Shown here: one piece after another, positions 17,136 through 25,516 of the stretch
Layout of the letters: each line of letters opens with the position of its first letter
Position numbering within the stretch: the first letter of the stretch is position 1
Assembly (NCBI GenBank): GCA_964650385.1
Contig: CAZYTP010000002.1
Location: 15,003-79,002, forward strand
Length of the DNA stretch: 64,000 nucleotides
Reading direction: 5' to 3'
From: JAUSPI01 sp964650385
GTDB lineage: Bacteria > Desulfobacterota > Syntrophia > Syntrophales > JADFWA01
Position numbers and translations under genes: made by a program
Notes under the pieces: model-generated
Seen by the model: only the letters and a program-made list of their open reading frames with translations
Databases searched by the model: none
What the model was told of the DNA's origin: nothing

Positions 17136-17468
17136 ATGAGATCGCTGGATGTAAATCAGATTATTTTACAAACAAATGCTGTAGAGCGTGTTCAGCAGGT
17201 TCAGCAACAGCATCCGGACGTTCAGCAGCGTTACTTTAAAGATCAGTTAAGAAAAGAGGAAAAGGAGTTAAAGGAAAAAGTCAAAGATACTCACGAAGCT
17301 GAGAATTCCATTATTGATGAAAAAGACAGACGAAACCGTCAGGAAGGTCGTTCCGAGGGGAAAAAGGGGCAAGAAAGCAAGGAAGATGCGGACAATAAAG
17401 ATACGGATAATGAAAATCATATGTCTCTTGTTGACGAGTGTGGAGGAACTGTCGATATAAAGGTGTGA
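17136..17468 (+). CDS. Small charged flagellar-operon protein, unknown function
   Basis: 110 residues, soluble, rich in Gln, Glu, Lys and Asp. The N-terminal part (VERVQQVQQQHPDVQQRYF) is followed by a Lys/Glu coiled-coil stretch and an unstructured Gly/Ser/Asp-rich middle; the C-terminus ends GGTVDIKV. No known catalytic motif. The stop at 17466-17468 is one base before the next start, so it is cotranscribed with the DUF2802-like and FliK-like genes. Similar small proteins sit in this place in other deltaproteobacterial flagellar operons; that is recollection, not a search. Confidence 0.6.
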   Translation: MRSLDVNQIILQTNAVERVQQVQQQHPDVQQRYFKDQLRKEEKELKEKVKDTHEAENSIIDEKDRRNRQEGRSEGKKGQESKEDADNKDTDNENHMSLVDECGGTVDIKV

Positions 17469-17469
17469 T

Positions 17470-17946
17470 GTGGATATAGAAACATTACTGAGATTTCAAG
17501 TTCTTGCCGATGTCGCGTTGTTTCTTGTCATAGTGTTGCTCTGCATTGTTGTGACGAGGGAGAACAGAAAAAGATCACATGGGCTGAATCAGGATTCTTT
17601 TGAAGAGTTTAAAAAATTGATTGAGGGTTCTCAAAAGTCTGCCGAATATTTGTCGCAGGCGATTAGCGAGGGTAGAAACTCCCTGAAGGAACTTTCGTAT
17701 ACGTTGGATGAAAAAGAAAGAAGGTTGCGAAGGCTGGTCGAAGATTCAGAAATAATACAGGAGAAGGCCGAGGGGGAAAAGATTCGAACGGGGGAAAGAG
17801 CCGATCTCAGTAAAACGCATGATTCTGCCGTACGAATGGCGCAGCAGGGTTTTTCGGATAAGGACATAGCCGATACGCTGGGTGTGCCGGAAGGAGAAAT
17901 CAATCTTATCCTTGATCTGGATCGTAAAAAAATTGAGAATGGTTAA
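17470..17946 (+). CDS. DUF2802-like membrane-anchored protein with C-terminal HTH
   Basis: 158 residues from GTG 17470. One N-terminal membrane helix (about residues 12-28) is followed by a long coiled coil rich in Glu, Lys and Arg (about 40-115). A short helix-turn-helix-like end comes next, AVRMAQQGFSDKDIADTLGVPEGEI, shown here in its conserved core only as GFSDKDIADTLGVPEGEI. This arrangement is that of the DUF2802 family found in flagellar and chemotaxis operons. The stop overlaps the start of the FliK-like gene. Function unknown. Confidence 0.6.
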   Translation: MDIETLLRFQVLADVALFLVIVLLCIVVTRENRKRSHGLNQDSFEEFKKLIEGSQKSAEYLSQAISEGRNSLKELSYTLDEKERRLRRLVEDSEIIQEKAEGEKIRTGERADLSKTHDSAVRMAQQGFSDKDIADTLGVPEGEINLILDLDRKKIENG

Positions 17947-19085
17947 TGCCGTCAATACCACCAATTATAATCTCACCTGATAGATCCGATAATTTATTCC
18001 GGATTCAAACCAAAGGAAATATGCTGCCTCCCCTCTCGGTAGGGGAAATCGTCAAAGCGGAAGTTATCGAGCAATTCGGTGACAGAAATGTCCTTATTTT
18101 GCTGAAGGGCAAAAGGATTACTGCAGATTCGGCTTTGATGCACAATAAAGGCGAGCGTGTGAAGGCTCGTGTTGAACAGATACAGCCTCGTGTTATTCTT
18201 CGTATTGTGGGAAACCAGACATCACCTTCTTCGGTAATAAGGGAGAATATCGGCTTTTATCGTTTGAATCCAACGGGATTGATTGATTTTTTTAATGAGG
18301 TGAACCGGATATTCAGCCAGAAAGATCTTGGAAATCTGTTTTCTCTCCTGGGAAAAGAAAATATGACGACTATCCTGAAAATGGTTCAGTCTTTGACTCT
18401 GTCACAATCGACATTAAACACCGGTTTTTTCAAAGATTATATCTATAATCTCGGTTACCTGATGGAGAAGGAATTGGGCGAAGCCCTTACCAGGAAGTTT
18501 GGCAAGGCTTCGGCGGTAAAAAAGGCTTCTCACAATCTGAAGGGACTTTTATTGGCGTTGAAAAACAAGCTCCATGGATTGACAACAGATAAAAAACATC
18601 ACGGGGTAGAGAAGCTTTTGCGGTTTATCGATTTATCCGTGAAGTCAATCGAAGCACATCAGGTCTCCAACGTTGTGCTTCAGGAGCGTGACAATGTATA
18701 TCTTTTTAACATTCCGATGCTTTCCCCTGACGGAATGGGCCTCGCGGAGATTTTTCTGAAATTTGATGGTAAAGATGCAAAAGGAAGCGGCCAAAAAAAA
18801 ACCTGCAAGATGGTATGTATGTTTACGATGGATGCCCTCGGTGACATTATTGTCGAAACAACGATTGAAGAGCCTAAATTGAAATGTGACATATATTGCC
18901 AAGATCAAACAATATGTGATTTTATAATACCGTTTTTAGCGGAAATAAAGGAAAGGCTCGATGCAATAGGCTATGAAGCAAGTTATGTTACGTGTGTGAT
19001 AGGTAAGGATATGGAGAAAATGAAAAAAGGATACAGGAAATTGCCGTATCTCCATGATCAGGAAGGTGTGAATGTGGTTGTTTGA
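17946..19085 (+). CDS. fliK: FliK-like flagellar hook-length control protein
   Basis: 379 residues. The C-terminal domain (about residues 290-365) has the FliK pattern: DALGDIIVETTIEEPKLKCDIY, here interrupted at its variable loop, then a helix ICDFIIPFLAEIKERLDAIGY and a final strand. FliK measures hook length and tells FlhB to switch export class. The N-terminal part has an OB-like segment with LSVGEIVKAEVIEQFGDRNV, as in many non-enteric FliK-like proteins. The next gene encodes a stand-alone FlhB C-terminal domain, the FliK partner domain, supporting the call. Confidence 0.7.
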   Translation: MPSIPPIIISPDRSDNLFRIQTKGNMLPPLSVGEIVKAEVIEQFGDRNVLILLKGKRITADSALMHNKGERVKARVEQIQPRVILRIVGNQTSPSSVIRENIGFYRLNPTGLIDFFNEVNRIFSQKDLGNLFSLLGKENMTTILKMVQSLTLSQSTLNTGFFKDYIYNLGYLMEKELGEALTRKFGKASAVKKASHNLKGLLLALKNKLHGLTTDKKHHGVEKLLRFIDLSVKSIEAHQVSNVVLQERDNVYLFNIPMLSPDGMGLAEIFLKFDGKDAKGSGQKKTCKMVCMFTMDALGDIIVETTIEEPKLKCDIYCQDQTICDFIIPFLAEIKERLDAIGYEASYVTCVIGKDMEKMKKGYRKLPYLHDQEGVNVVV

Positions 19086-19087
19086 AA

Positions 19088-19375
19088 ATGAACACGGATG
19101 AAAAGAAATTACAAATTGCTGCTTCAATAAAATATGACAGCAAAACAGATGTAGCACCAATAGTTACCGCAAAAGGACGTGGGTATATTGCGGAGAAAAT
19201 CATAGAAATAGCGAAAAAGCATAACATCCCGATAAAAGAGGATCCCGCCCTTGTTCAGATCTTAAGCCAGCTTGATATCGACGAACACATACCGCCCGAA
19301 CTCTATAAAGCTGTCGCTGAAATTCTTGCCTTTGTTTACTCCCTCAACGAACGCTACCGACAGAAAATTTCATAA
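19088..19375 (+). CDS. Stand-alone FlhB C-terminal domain protein
   Basis: 95 residues from ATG 19088 (TTG 19082 would add two). It aligns with the cytoplasmic end of FlhB after the cleavage site: AASIKYD, VTAKGRGYIAEKIIEIAKKHNIPIKEDPAL and IPPELYKAVAEILAFVYSLNE, each matching a block in FlhB 9175-10245. It lacks the NPTH cleavage motif and the membrane part. Such FlhB-like orphans (FlhX/YlqH type) occur in several phyla beside fliK and can replace the cleaved FlhB tail in some species. Confidence 0.85.
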   Translation: MNTDEKKLQIAASIKYDSKTDVAPIVTAKGRGYIAEKIIEIAKKHNIPIKEDPALVQILSQLDIDEHIPPELYKAVAEILAFVYSLNERYRQKIS

Positions 19376-19746
19376 TAGGTCAGGTGGTGGGAAAATTTTT
19401 CCCGGGAAACGAAACTGCCTGCTGAATTTTGACACTCTTCTATTAGGTAAGCGACAATGCAAAACACGTAAACAGGTTTTTTATCCCTGCTTTCAGTCGT
19501 AAGAAGTTAGGGGATACCGGAGCCAGGTGTTGGGTCTTCGATTATCCAATATTCCGATTAATCGTTACACCGGTATTCTACCTGCACAGTAGTTATAACG
19601 TCCCTGAATATTGCATTATTTTGTGTTTCCCTGGCAGTTGTATCAGAACGTGGAAGTGAAGTGTCCGTTTGAGAGGTTAGCTGTCATGCATAATGCCTGT
19701 ATGCTGCCGCATCAGGAATTTTCAGGCGTCATTGAATCCCCTGCTA
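19376..19746. other. Non-coding gap with palindromes
   Basis: No convincing gene. A perfect palindrome GGGAAAATTTTTCCC lies at 19389-19403 just after the preceding stop, and a distant pair GATACCGG/CCGGTATTC lies in 19510-19575. Enhancer sites for a sigma-54 activator would be expected here but cannot be assigned from sequence. Confidence 0.4.
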
Positions 19747-19762
19747 TGGCATGTAATTTGCT
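19747..19762 (+). promoter_or_regulatory. Sigma-54 (RpoN) promoter for flgF-flgGAHIJ
   Basis: TGGCATGTAATTTGCT matches TGGCACG-N4-TTGCW with one mismatch and the exact GG-N10-GC spacing. The transcript would start near 19774, about 25 bases before the ATG at 19799. It has the same layout as the motA promoter at 1645. Confidence 0.8.
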
Positions 19763-19798
19763 TTATAAGTTCATAAAAAGTTATTGGGTGTTGTGCTT

Positions 19799-20503
19799 AT
19801 GATCTACGGAATATCAACAATGGCTAAAGAATCTATAAAACATATTTATCAGCTTGAAGCTGTGACGCATAATATTGCAAATGTTAATACCCCTGGATTT
19901 AAAGCAGAGAAAGTGCTTTTCCCTGAAGGGACGTCATTGAATAGATCAAATGATGAAAAGCCGTTGAGTGTTATTGATTATTCGCCCGGACCGATCCAAA
20001 AGACAGGAAATGTATTTGACGTGGCAGTCGGAGGAGAAGGATTTTTTGTTATAGAGACAGCGAACGGCGAGGCATATTCGAGAGACGGAAGGTTTACATT
20101 GAATGAGAGAGGGGAGCTCGTTACTCACAGTGGAGATTATGTCCTCGGAAAGTCAGGTAAAATTGTAATCTCGGGAGATGATGTTCGAATCGATGAAAAT
20201 GGATCAGTCAAGGCTGATGGTAATGAAGCAGGTGTATTAAAGATAGTTGAATTGGATAAACCGGAAGTGCTGAAAAGCGCTGGAAAGGGTCTTCTGTGTG
20301 ATCTCAAGAAAGAAGCGGGTCCCATGATTGTGGAAAAGCCAAAGGTTTATTCGGAACATCTGGAAATGTCCAATGTGCAGGCAATCAAAGAGATGGTGAA
20401 TATGATTAGTATTCATCGTTCTTTCGAAACGTATCAAAAGACCATGCAGATATTACAGGAACAGGACAAACTGTCAACGAATCGAATAGGGAAGCTCGTC
20501 TAA
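19799..20503 (+). CDS. flgF: Flagellar basal-body rod protein FlgF
   Basis: Proximal-rod protein of the basal body. 234 residues from ATG 19799, chosen over an upstream TTG because the sigma-54 promoter would leave that start almost no leader and because rod proteins start at this point. Visible are THNIANVNTPGFKAEKV at the N-terminus, VGGEGFFVIET and YSRDGRFTLNERGELVT in the middle, and the C-terminal helix EMSNVQAIKEMVNMI. Shorter than FlgG next door. It is called FlgF because flgG follows and matches FlgG better. Confidence 0.88.
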   Translation: MIYGISTMAKESIKHIYQLEAVTHNIANVNTPGFKAEKVLFPEGTSLNRSNDEKPLSVIDYSPGPIQKTGNVFDVAVGGEGFFVIETANGEAYSRDGRFTLNERGELVTHSGDYVLGKSGKIVISGDDVRIDENGSVKADGNEAGVLKIVELDKPEVLKSAGKGLLCDLKKEAGPMIVEKPKVYSEHLEMSNVQAIKEMVNMISIHRSFETYQKTMQILQEQDKLSTNRIGKLV

Positions 20504-20528
20504 TTTACAAGATATAGGGAGGGTTCTA

Positions 20529-21311
20529 ATGATGAGGGCATTGTGGACGGCTGCTACCGGAATGGAAGCGCAGCAAATTAATCAGGATGTTATCGCCAAC
20601 AACCTGGCGAACATCAATACGGTCGGTTTCAAAAAATCGAGGGCGGATTTTCAAGATCTTATGTATCAAATTTACACAAAAACCGGTTCGGAGACATCTG
20701 AGGGGAATAAATTGCCAGTAGGTTTGGAAGTAGGCATGGGAGTAAGACCCGTGGCAACTCAGAAAATGTTTAGCCAGGGAGATTATCAGCAGACAGACAA
20801 TGATTTCGATTGGGCCATTGAAGGGAATGGCTTCTTCCAGATAGACCTTGGTGACCGTACGGCGTATACAAGGGCGGGGAGTTTTCGAATCGACAAGGAA
20901 GGGTATGTCTGTGACTCACAGGGACAAAAGGTTACCCCGAATATTTCGGTACCACAGGAAACGGTTAATTTTACTATTGATAAGGGTGGTACATGGACTG
21001 CGGCTGATAGTACAGGTACGTCACTGGGAACCGGCAGGATTGAACTGGCAAAATTCGTAAATCCGGCAGGACTGACGAGTCTGGGAAGAGGACTTTATGA
21101 AGCGACGGATGGGTCGGGTGATGCAATTACAGGAAACCCGGGCGAAAGTGGCTTGGGTAGCATATCACAGCGTTTCATTGAGATGTCAAATGTTAACGTG
21201 GTGGATGAGATGGTAAAAATGATAGTCGGTCAAAGGGCATACGAGATTAATTCCAAGGCGATTCAGACGATTGATTCCATGTTACAGACGGTCAATAATC
21301 TCAAGAGGTAA
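20529..21311 (+). CDS. flgG: Flagellar distal rod protein FlgG
   Basis: Distal rod subunit. 260 residues, the normal FlgG length, starting MMRALWTAATGM, a start typical of FlgG. Conserved blocks include VIANNLANINTVGFKKSRADFQD, given here as ANNLANINTVGFKKSRADF, then GNGFFQIDLGD and YTRAGSFRIDKEGYV, and the end EMSNVNVVDEMVKMI...AYEINSKAIQ. A ribosome site GGGAGG lies just upstream. Confidence 0.96.
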   Translation: MMRALWTAATGMEAQQINQDVIANNLANINTVGFKKSRADFQDLMYQIYTKTGSETSEGNKLPVGLEVGMGVRPVATQKMFSQGDYQQTDNDFDWAIEGNGFFQIDLGDRTAYTRAGSFRIDKEGYVCDSQGQKVTPNISVPQETVNFTIDKGGTWTAADSTGTSLGTGRIELAKFVNPAGLTSLGRGLYEATDGSGDAITGNPGESGLGSISQRFIEMSNVNVVDEMVKMIVGQRAYEINSKAIQTIDSMLQTVNNLKR

Positions 21312-21314
21312 AAA

Positions 21315-22055
21315 ATGAGAGTACGGAAAGAGTTCATTTTAAAATATTGTTTGGGCGTTATCTGTATGGTGGTCACACTGCTGATTGTGAACCAGTCGTT
21401 ACATGCGTCTCAGGTGACGCATATAAGTGAGAAAAAAATCAAAAAGATTGTGGCTGATCATATAAGACAAAATATATCCATGCCGGACAGTTCTGTTCGT
21501 ATCGAATTTTTCTCCGGGATATCAGATTTGACTATTCCAGGCAAGAACGTCACCTGGCGGGTTAGACATGACAGAAATGAAGATTTTATCGGTTATGCCA
21601 CGGTCACGATCAGATTTTATCAAGGCGATGTTTTTTTGAAAGAGAAGTCTGTAAGGGCGAAGGTGGAGGTATTTAAAGATGTCGTGGTTGCTTCACGGTT
21701 CCTCACGAGAAAATCCACTATCGGTTCAGATGACGTCAAGGCAATAAAAAAATGGTGTAATCAAACACATCCTAACAGCGTTGCACATTTATCGGAAGTT
21801 TTGGGAAAAACGCTGAATGTAAAAGTAAGGCAAGATACCGAAATAACCAGAACTATGTTGCGCGTACGGTTGCCGGTAAAGCGTGGCAAGCTTGTGCGTA
21901 TAGTCCTCGAAAGGGGTCCGCTTATGATAACGACGATCGGTATGTCTCAGCAGGATGGAAAATTGGGAGAGCTTGTCAAGGTAAAAAACCTGTCGTCTAA
22001 ACAAACCGTCTACGCGAAGGTCACGGGTGACTCTCTTGTCAGCGTCGAGTATTGA
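21315..22055 (+). CDS. flgA: P-ring chaperone FlgA
   Basis: Periplasmic chaperone for P-ring assembly by FlgI. 246 residues with an N-terminal signal segment (about residues 8-30, ending near HASQ) and the C-terminal SAF-type domain with RFLTRKSTIGSDDV, TEITRTMLR and GKLGELVKVKNLSSKQTVYAKV, which is the FlgA end pattern. It lies three bases after flgG and before the ring genes it serves. Confidence 0.9.
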   Translation: MRVRKEFILKYCLGVICMVVTLLIVNQSLHASQVTHISEKKIKKIVADHIRQNISMPDSSVRIEFFSGISDLTIPGKNVTWRVRHDRNEDFIGYATVTIRFYQGDVFLKEKSVRAKVEVFKDVVVASRFLTRKSTIGSDDVKAIKKWCNQTHPNSVAHLSEVLGKTLNVKVRQDTEITRTMLRVRLPVKRGKLVRIVLERGPLMITTIGMSQQDGKLGELVKVKNLSSKQTVYAKVTGDSLVSVEY

Positions 22056-22064
22056 CGTTGGGAA

Positions 22065-22856
22065 ATGGGATTGGAAAAAATTATCATGGAAAATCTACGT
22101 TGCGGAAAAATTCAAAATAAATCGCACCGATCCGGCCCAGGCGTTTCACCGGCTTTGCCGAAGCTAATTGGAACGGTGAGTTATGCAGTAATTTTTTCTC
22201 TCTTAATTATTGTAACGGGATGCTCATCACTTATTAAAACGGTAAAGAAAGAACAACCTGCTCCACCCCGCATAACATCAGAAAAAGCCCCCGCTCCCGG
22301 ATCAATCTGGCCGGGGGAAAGGGCCACGAACATGCTTTTCGCGGACAGGAAGGCAAGATATTTAAATGATATAATTACAATCATAATTGAGGAACTCTCA
22401 AGCGGTGAGAACAAGGCAAATACAACGACAAGCAGAGATACAACCACAACTGCAGGGATAACAGGTCTTTTTGGGCTTGAGCAAAGGGCGCTGGAGCAGA
22501 ATAGAAGGATGGGTACCTCATTTGGCGTAGGCGGCACATCCGCCAATTCCCTGAAGGGCGATGGAAATACGAAACGTGACGGAAAATTAACGGGCAAGAT
22601 TACGGCACTGGTAATGGATGTAATGGAAAATGGCAACCTTGTTATTGAAGGGAAACAGCAGGTTACCGTGAATGCAGAAGATCAGTATATAGTTATTTCC
22701 GGCATTGTCAGACCTGAAGACATTACTTCGGAAAACACTGTATCATCACAGTATATAGCCGACGCAAAGATTATATATACTGGTGATGGTGTGGTTAATG
22801 ACAAGATGAGACCCGGTTGGGTTACACGATTTGTTGACTGGGCATGGCCGTTTTAA
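22065..22856 (+). CDS. flgH: Flagellar L-ring protein FlgH
   Basis: Outer-membrane lipoprotein forming the L-ring. 263 residues. The start is unsure: ATG 22065 or 22086 would give an unusually long N-region before the signal core, which ends in the lipobox IVTGC near residue 50. The mature part has DIITIIIEE and NTTTSRDT stretches, a Gly-rich GTSFGVGGTSAN loop, and GKLTGKITALVMDVMENGNLVIEGKQ, given here as TALVMDVMENGNLVIEG. It ends IIYTGDGVVNDKMRPGWVTR as in other FlgH. Confidence 0.93.
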   Translation: MGLEKIIMENLRCGKIQNKSHRSGPGVSPALPKLIGTVSYAVIFSLLIIVTGCSSLIKTVKKEQPAPPRITSEKAPAPGSIWPGERATNMLFADRKARYLNDIITIIIEELSSGENKANTTTSRDTTTTAGITGLFGLEQRALEQNRRMGTSFGVGGTSANSLKGDGNTKRDGKLTGKITALVMDVMENGNLVIEGKQQVTVNAEDQYIVISGIVRPEDITSENTVSSQYIADAKIIYTGDGVVNDKMRPGWVTRFVDWAWPF

Positions 22857-22936
22857 TGATTCAGATTACAGGTTACGAATTATGTCATTTGTAAAGCAGA
22901 TATGTCAGTCCTGGATTTAAGGGGAGTAAATACAAA

Positions 22937-24118
22937 ATGAAATCGAAATCTTCAAGCTGCAGCATTCTAAAATACACCGCTATTTTTTTCCTGATCGGTC
23001 TTATGTCCTTGTCTAACGCCTATGCAGCACGGATAAAGGACATTGCGAGTATAGGCGGTGTCAGGGATAACCAGCTAAGTGGATATGGATTAATTGTCGG
23101 TTTGAGCGGTACAGGTGACACCATATCTAACGGTTTTACCAGTCAGACCCTTGCGAATCTCTTGACCAGGCAAGGCCTTTCAATGAAAGATAAGACTCTT
23201 AAAGCCAAGAATGTGGCAGCTGTAATGGTAACCGCGAAACTTCCTCCATTTGCCAAAAAAGGAATGCGAATCGACGCTGCGGTGGCTTCTCTCGGGGATT
23301 CGACAAGTTTACTTGGCGGTACTCTTTTAATGACACCACTTCGTGGTGCCGACAATAAAATTTATGCCGTTGTCCAGGGTCCTGTAACAATCGGTGGTTT
23401 TTCGGCGGGAGGAGGCGGTACCGGAATTACAAAAAATATCACGACAGCGGGGCGTATCATAAACGGAGCGCTTATCGAAAAGGAATTGCATTACGATTTT
23501 GCTCAAAAGAGGGAATTTACCATCAATCTTGACCGTCCCGACTTTACAACGTGCAGGGGATTAGCTGCCACGCTCAGCAGAAAAATTCCTGATGTGAACG
23601 CAAGGATCATCGATTCGAATACCGTTGCCGTTTCAATGAAGGAGTCTTACAAGGGTAGTATAGTGAGTCTGGTTTCAGATATTGAGAATATCGATATTCC
23701 TGTTGATTCGGTGGCCATGGTTGTAATGAATGAAAAGACGGGAACGGTCGTTATGGGAAGCAGGGTAAGAATCTCCACAGTAGCAGTCGCACACGGTAAT
23801 TTGAGTATTCGGATAAAAGAGACTCAAAACGTGTCGCAGCCACTTCCGTTTGCGCCTTCGCCACTGTCCGGTAGTGTTCCGACCGAGATTGAGGGTGGCA
23901 CGACAATAGCTCCAGGAGGGCAGACAGTTGTGACAACGGATCAATCTGTTGGAGTTACCGAAGAAAAGAGGAAATTAATGATTGTACCTCAAGGGATATC
24001 AATTCAGGAAGTAGTGAATGCCCTGAATGCGATAGGCGTTTCACCGAGAGATCTCATCACCATTTTGCAGACAATCAAGGCTGCTGGTGCACTTCAGGCA
24101 GATCTAAGGATACTATAA
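22937..24118 (+). CDS. flgI: Flagellar P-ring protein FlgI
   Basis: Periplasmic P-ring subunit. 393 residues; signal peptide ending near NAYAA, then the FlgI opening RIKDIASIGGVRDNQLSGYG. Other conserved parts are SLGDSTSLLGGTLLMTPLRG and the C-terminal ALNAIGVSPRDLITILQTIK with ending AAGALQADLRIL. ATG preceded by AAGGGGAG. All parts are of normal length. Confidence 0.97.
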   Translation: MKSKSSSCSILKYTAIFFLIGLMSLSNAYAARIKDIASIGGVRDNQLSGYGLIVGLSGTGDTISNGFTSQTLANLLTRQGLSMKDKTLKAKNVAAVMVTAKLPPFAKKGMRIDAAVASLGDSTSLLGGTLLMTPLRGADNKIYAVVQGPVTIGGFSAGGGGTGITKNITTAGRIINGALIEKELHYDFAQKREFTINLDRPDFTTCRGLAATLSRKIPDVNARIIDSNTVAVSMKESYKGSIVSLVSDIENIDIPVDSVAMVVMNEKTGTVVMGSRVRISTVAVAHGNLSIRIKETQNVSQPLPFAPSPLSGSVPTEIEGGTTIAPGGQTVVTTDQSVGVTEEKRKLMIVPQGISIQEVVNALNAIGVSPRDLITILQTIKAAGALQADLRIL

Positions 24119-24136
24119 TTAAGGTAATTATTTACA

Positions 24137-24481
24137 ATGAATAAGAATATTAATCTGAATTCAGTGGTAACCAAAGAATGTGTCATAAATAAGAATAATG
24201 TCGAAAAAAATATACAGAGCAAAGAAAGGAGGAAAGAACGGCTCGGCAAGGCATGTGCTGATTTTGAATCAATGTTTGTATTTCAATTATTGCAAACCAT
24301 GAAGAAGACAATCCCCAAGGGAGGTCTTTTCTCAGACAAGAGTTCATGGGGAAGCACCTATATGTTGATGTTTGATCAAAAGGTAGCGGAAGATCTTGCC
24401 AACAGAGGGGGCGGCATCGGTCTTCAAAAGGTCCTTTTCCAACAACTCGCTAACTCACTAAAATTGACTGGCAAAGATTAA
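24137..24481 (+). CDS. flgJ: Rod-capping FlgJ N-terminal domain protein
   Basis: 114 residues. It matches only the N-terminal rod-binding domain of FlgJ: ACADFESMFVFQLLQTMKKT, a Gly-rich turn, then YMLMFDQKVAEDLANRGGGIGL. The muramidase domain found in enteric FlgJ is absent, which is usual for deltaproteobacteria, where a separate lytic enzyme opens the wall. It lies directly after flgI, and its stop overlaps the -35 part of the flgM promoter. Confidence 0.9.
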   Translation: MNKNINLNSVVTKECVINKNNVEKNIQSKERRKERLGKACADFESMFVFQLLQTMKKTIPKGGLFSDKSSWGSTYMLMFDQKVAEDLANRGGGIGLQKVLFQQLANSLKLTGKD

Positions 24482-24506
24482 AGTTTTATCCTATAATTGC
24501 CGATAA
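24479..24506 (+). promoter_or_regulatory. Sigma-28 (FliA) promoter of flgM
   Basis: TAAAGTTT at 24479-24486, 12 bases, then GCCGATAA at 24499-24506: both boxes match the FliA consensus fully, with spacing one base over the enteric norm. The -35 box starts in the FlgJ stop codon. A transcript would start near 24514 and run into flgM (ATG 24542), flgN, flgK and flgL. Confidence 0.8.
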
Positions 24507-24541
24507 CAAGTAAAACAGTAGAGAAAAAGGAGATATTATTG

Positions 24542-24859
24542 ATGAAGGTTTTCGATTCGAGAAATCCAGCCGAAGATATTGTTCGGATGTATCAGATAAA
24601 TGGCAAGACCAATACAGAATCTGACAAGCCAGTCAATAGTGCAAATGCATCCACGATGGCTCCCGAGGAAAAGGTCAGCCTTTCCTCTAAAGTCCAGGAT
24701 GTGCAAAAAATAAAAGAAGCTGTTCAGGAACTCCCCGATATTCGAGAAGAAAAGGTGGAAACCCTGAAGAATCAGATTAAACAGGGAACGTATGATATAA
24801 ACGCAGAAGAAATCGCCCAAAAGATGGTCGGTGAATCACTGTTAGATATCATGGTTTAA
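24542..24859 (+). CDS. flgM: Anti-sigma-28 factor FlgM
   Basis: Binds FliA and is exported once the hook is done, freeing sigma-28. 105 residues from ATG 24542, which has AAAAAGGAG upstream; a longer in-frame start at 24497 would overlap the promoter and is rejected. The N-terminal half is disordered and polar, and the C-terminal half has the FlgM helices with VSLSSKVQDVQKIKEAV, LPDIREEKVETLKNQIKQG and YDINAEEIAQKMVGESL. It has its own sigma-28 promoter, giving feedback on FliA, as in Salmonella. Confidence 0.93.
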   Translation: MKVFDSRNPAEDIVRMYQINGKTNTESDKPVNSANASTMAPEEKVSLSSKVQDVQKIKEAVQELPDIREEKVETLKNQIKQGTYDINAEEIAQKMVGESLLDIMV

Positions 24860-24954
24860 CGTTCTAATGTTTCTCGTCTTATTCCCCCTCTGTTGAATAT
24901 AAATCAAAATTCAGGATTTCAAAGAATGTCCAATGCAAGGGAGGGGTGTGTCAA

Positions 24955-25509
24955 ATGCCAGAGAAGGTCGAAAATAATGTTCAGCATGGAGAGATAGAAA
25001 ACAAAATTCTCTCCACCTATAGTTCTCTCATTCTTACACTCAGGGAGGAGATTAATCTTTTTAATGAACTTCGGAACCTGCTTCTGTCCGAACGTGAAAA
25101 GCTGGTCAGGTGTTCGGTGGAAGAATTGAATAAAAACAATGAAACGAAAGAACGTCTGATTAGAAAGGCCGGAAAGTTTAATAAAACAAGGATGAATTTG
25201 GTCAGCAAGATCGTCAAGTTGAGCGGTATGAATGATGACGTTAAGTCGCTTTCCTCGCTCATTTTATACGCGGACGAGGATCACAAAATGGAATTGATAG
25301 AATGCCAGTCCCTTTTGCATCCACTTATGAACACACTTGTTGAACTTAATGAAGGCAACAAAGAATTGTTGGATTCATCCATTTACTATACACAAAAATC
25401 ATTAGATTTTTTAAGGGAACTTACGTCTCCTTCATCAACATATATGGAAACTGGGGGATTGAGGGCGGACAACGATACAAACGGGCAGCTTATTAGCCAG
25501 GTAGGGTAG
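24955..25509 (+). CDS. flgN: FlgN-like export chaperone
   Basis: 184 residues from ATG 24955 (GGAGG 12 bases upstream; GTG 24946 is too close to that site). It is wholly helical, with heptads rich in Leu, Lys and Glu and the FlgN pattern LREEINLFNELRNLLLSEREKL, given here as LFNELRNLLLSEREKL, near residue 30. FlgN is the chaperone of the hook-filament junction proteins FlgK and FlgL, whose genes follow. Sequence identity in this family is low; position and helix pattern carry the call. Confidence 0.8.
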   Translation: MPEKVENNVQHGEIENKILSTYSSLILTLREEINLFNELRNLLLSEREKLVRCSVEELNKNNETKERLIRKAGKFNKTRMNLVSKIVKLSGMNDDVKSLSSLILYADEDHKMELIECQSLLHPLMNTLVELNEGNKELLDSSIYYTQKSLDFLRELTSPSSTYMETGGLRADNDTNGQLISQVG

Positions 25510-25516
25510 GTGATAT

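Noticed and set aside
19389..19403. Palindrome GGGAAAATTTTTCCC as a terminator
   Set aside because: No room for a stable loop and no T-run after it.
19611..19802. Small open frame before flgF
   Set aside because: It contains the sigma-54 promoter and has no ribosome site.
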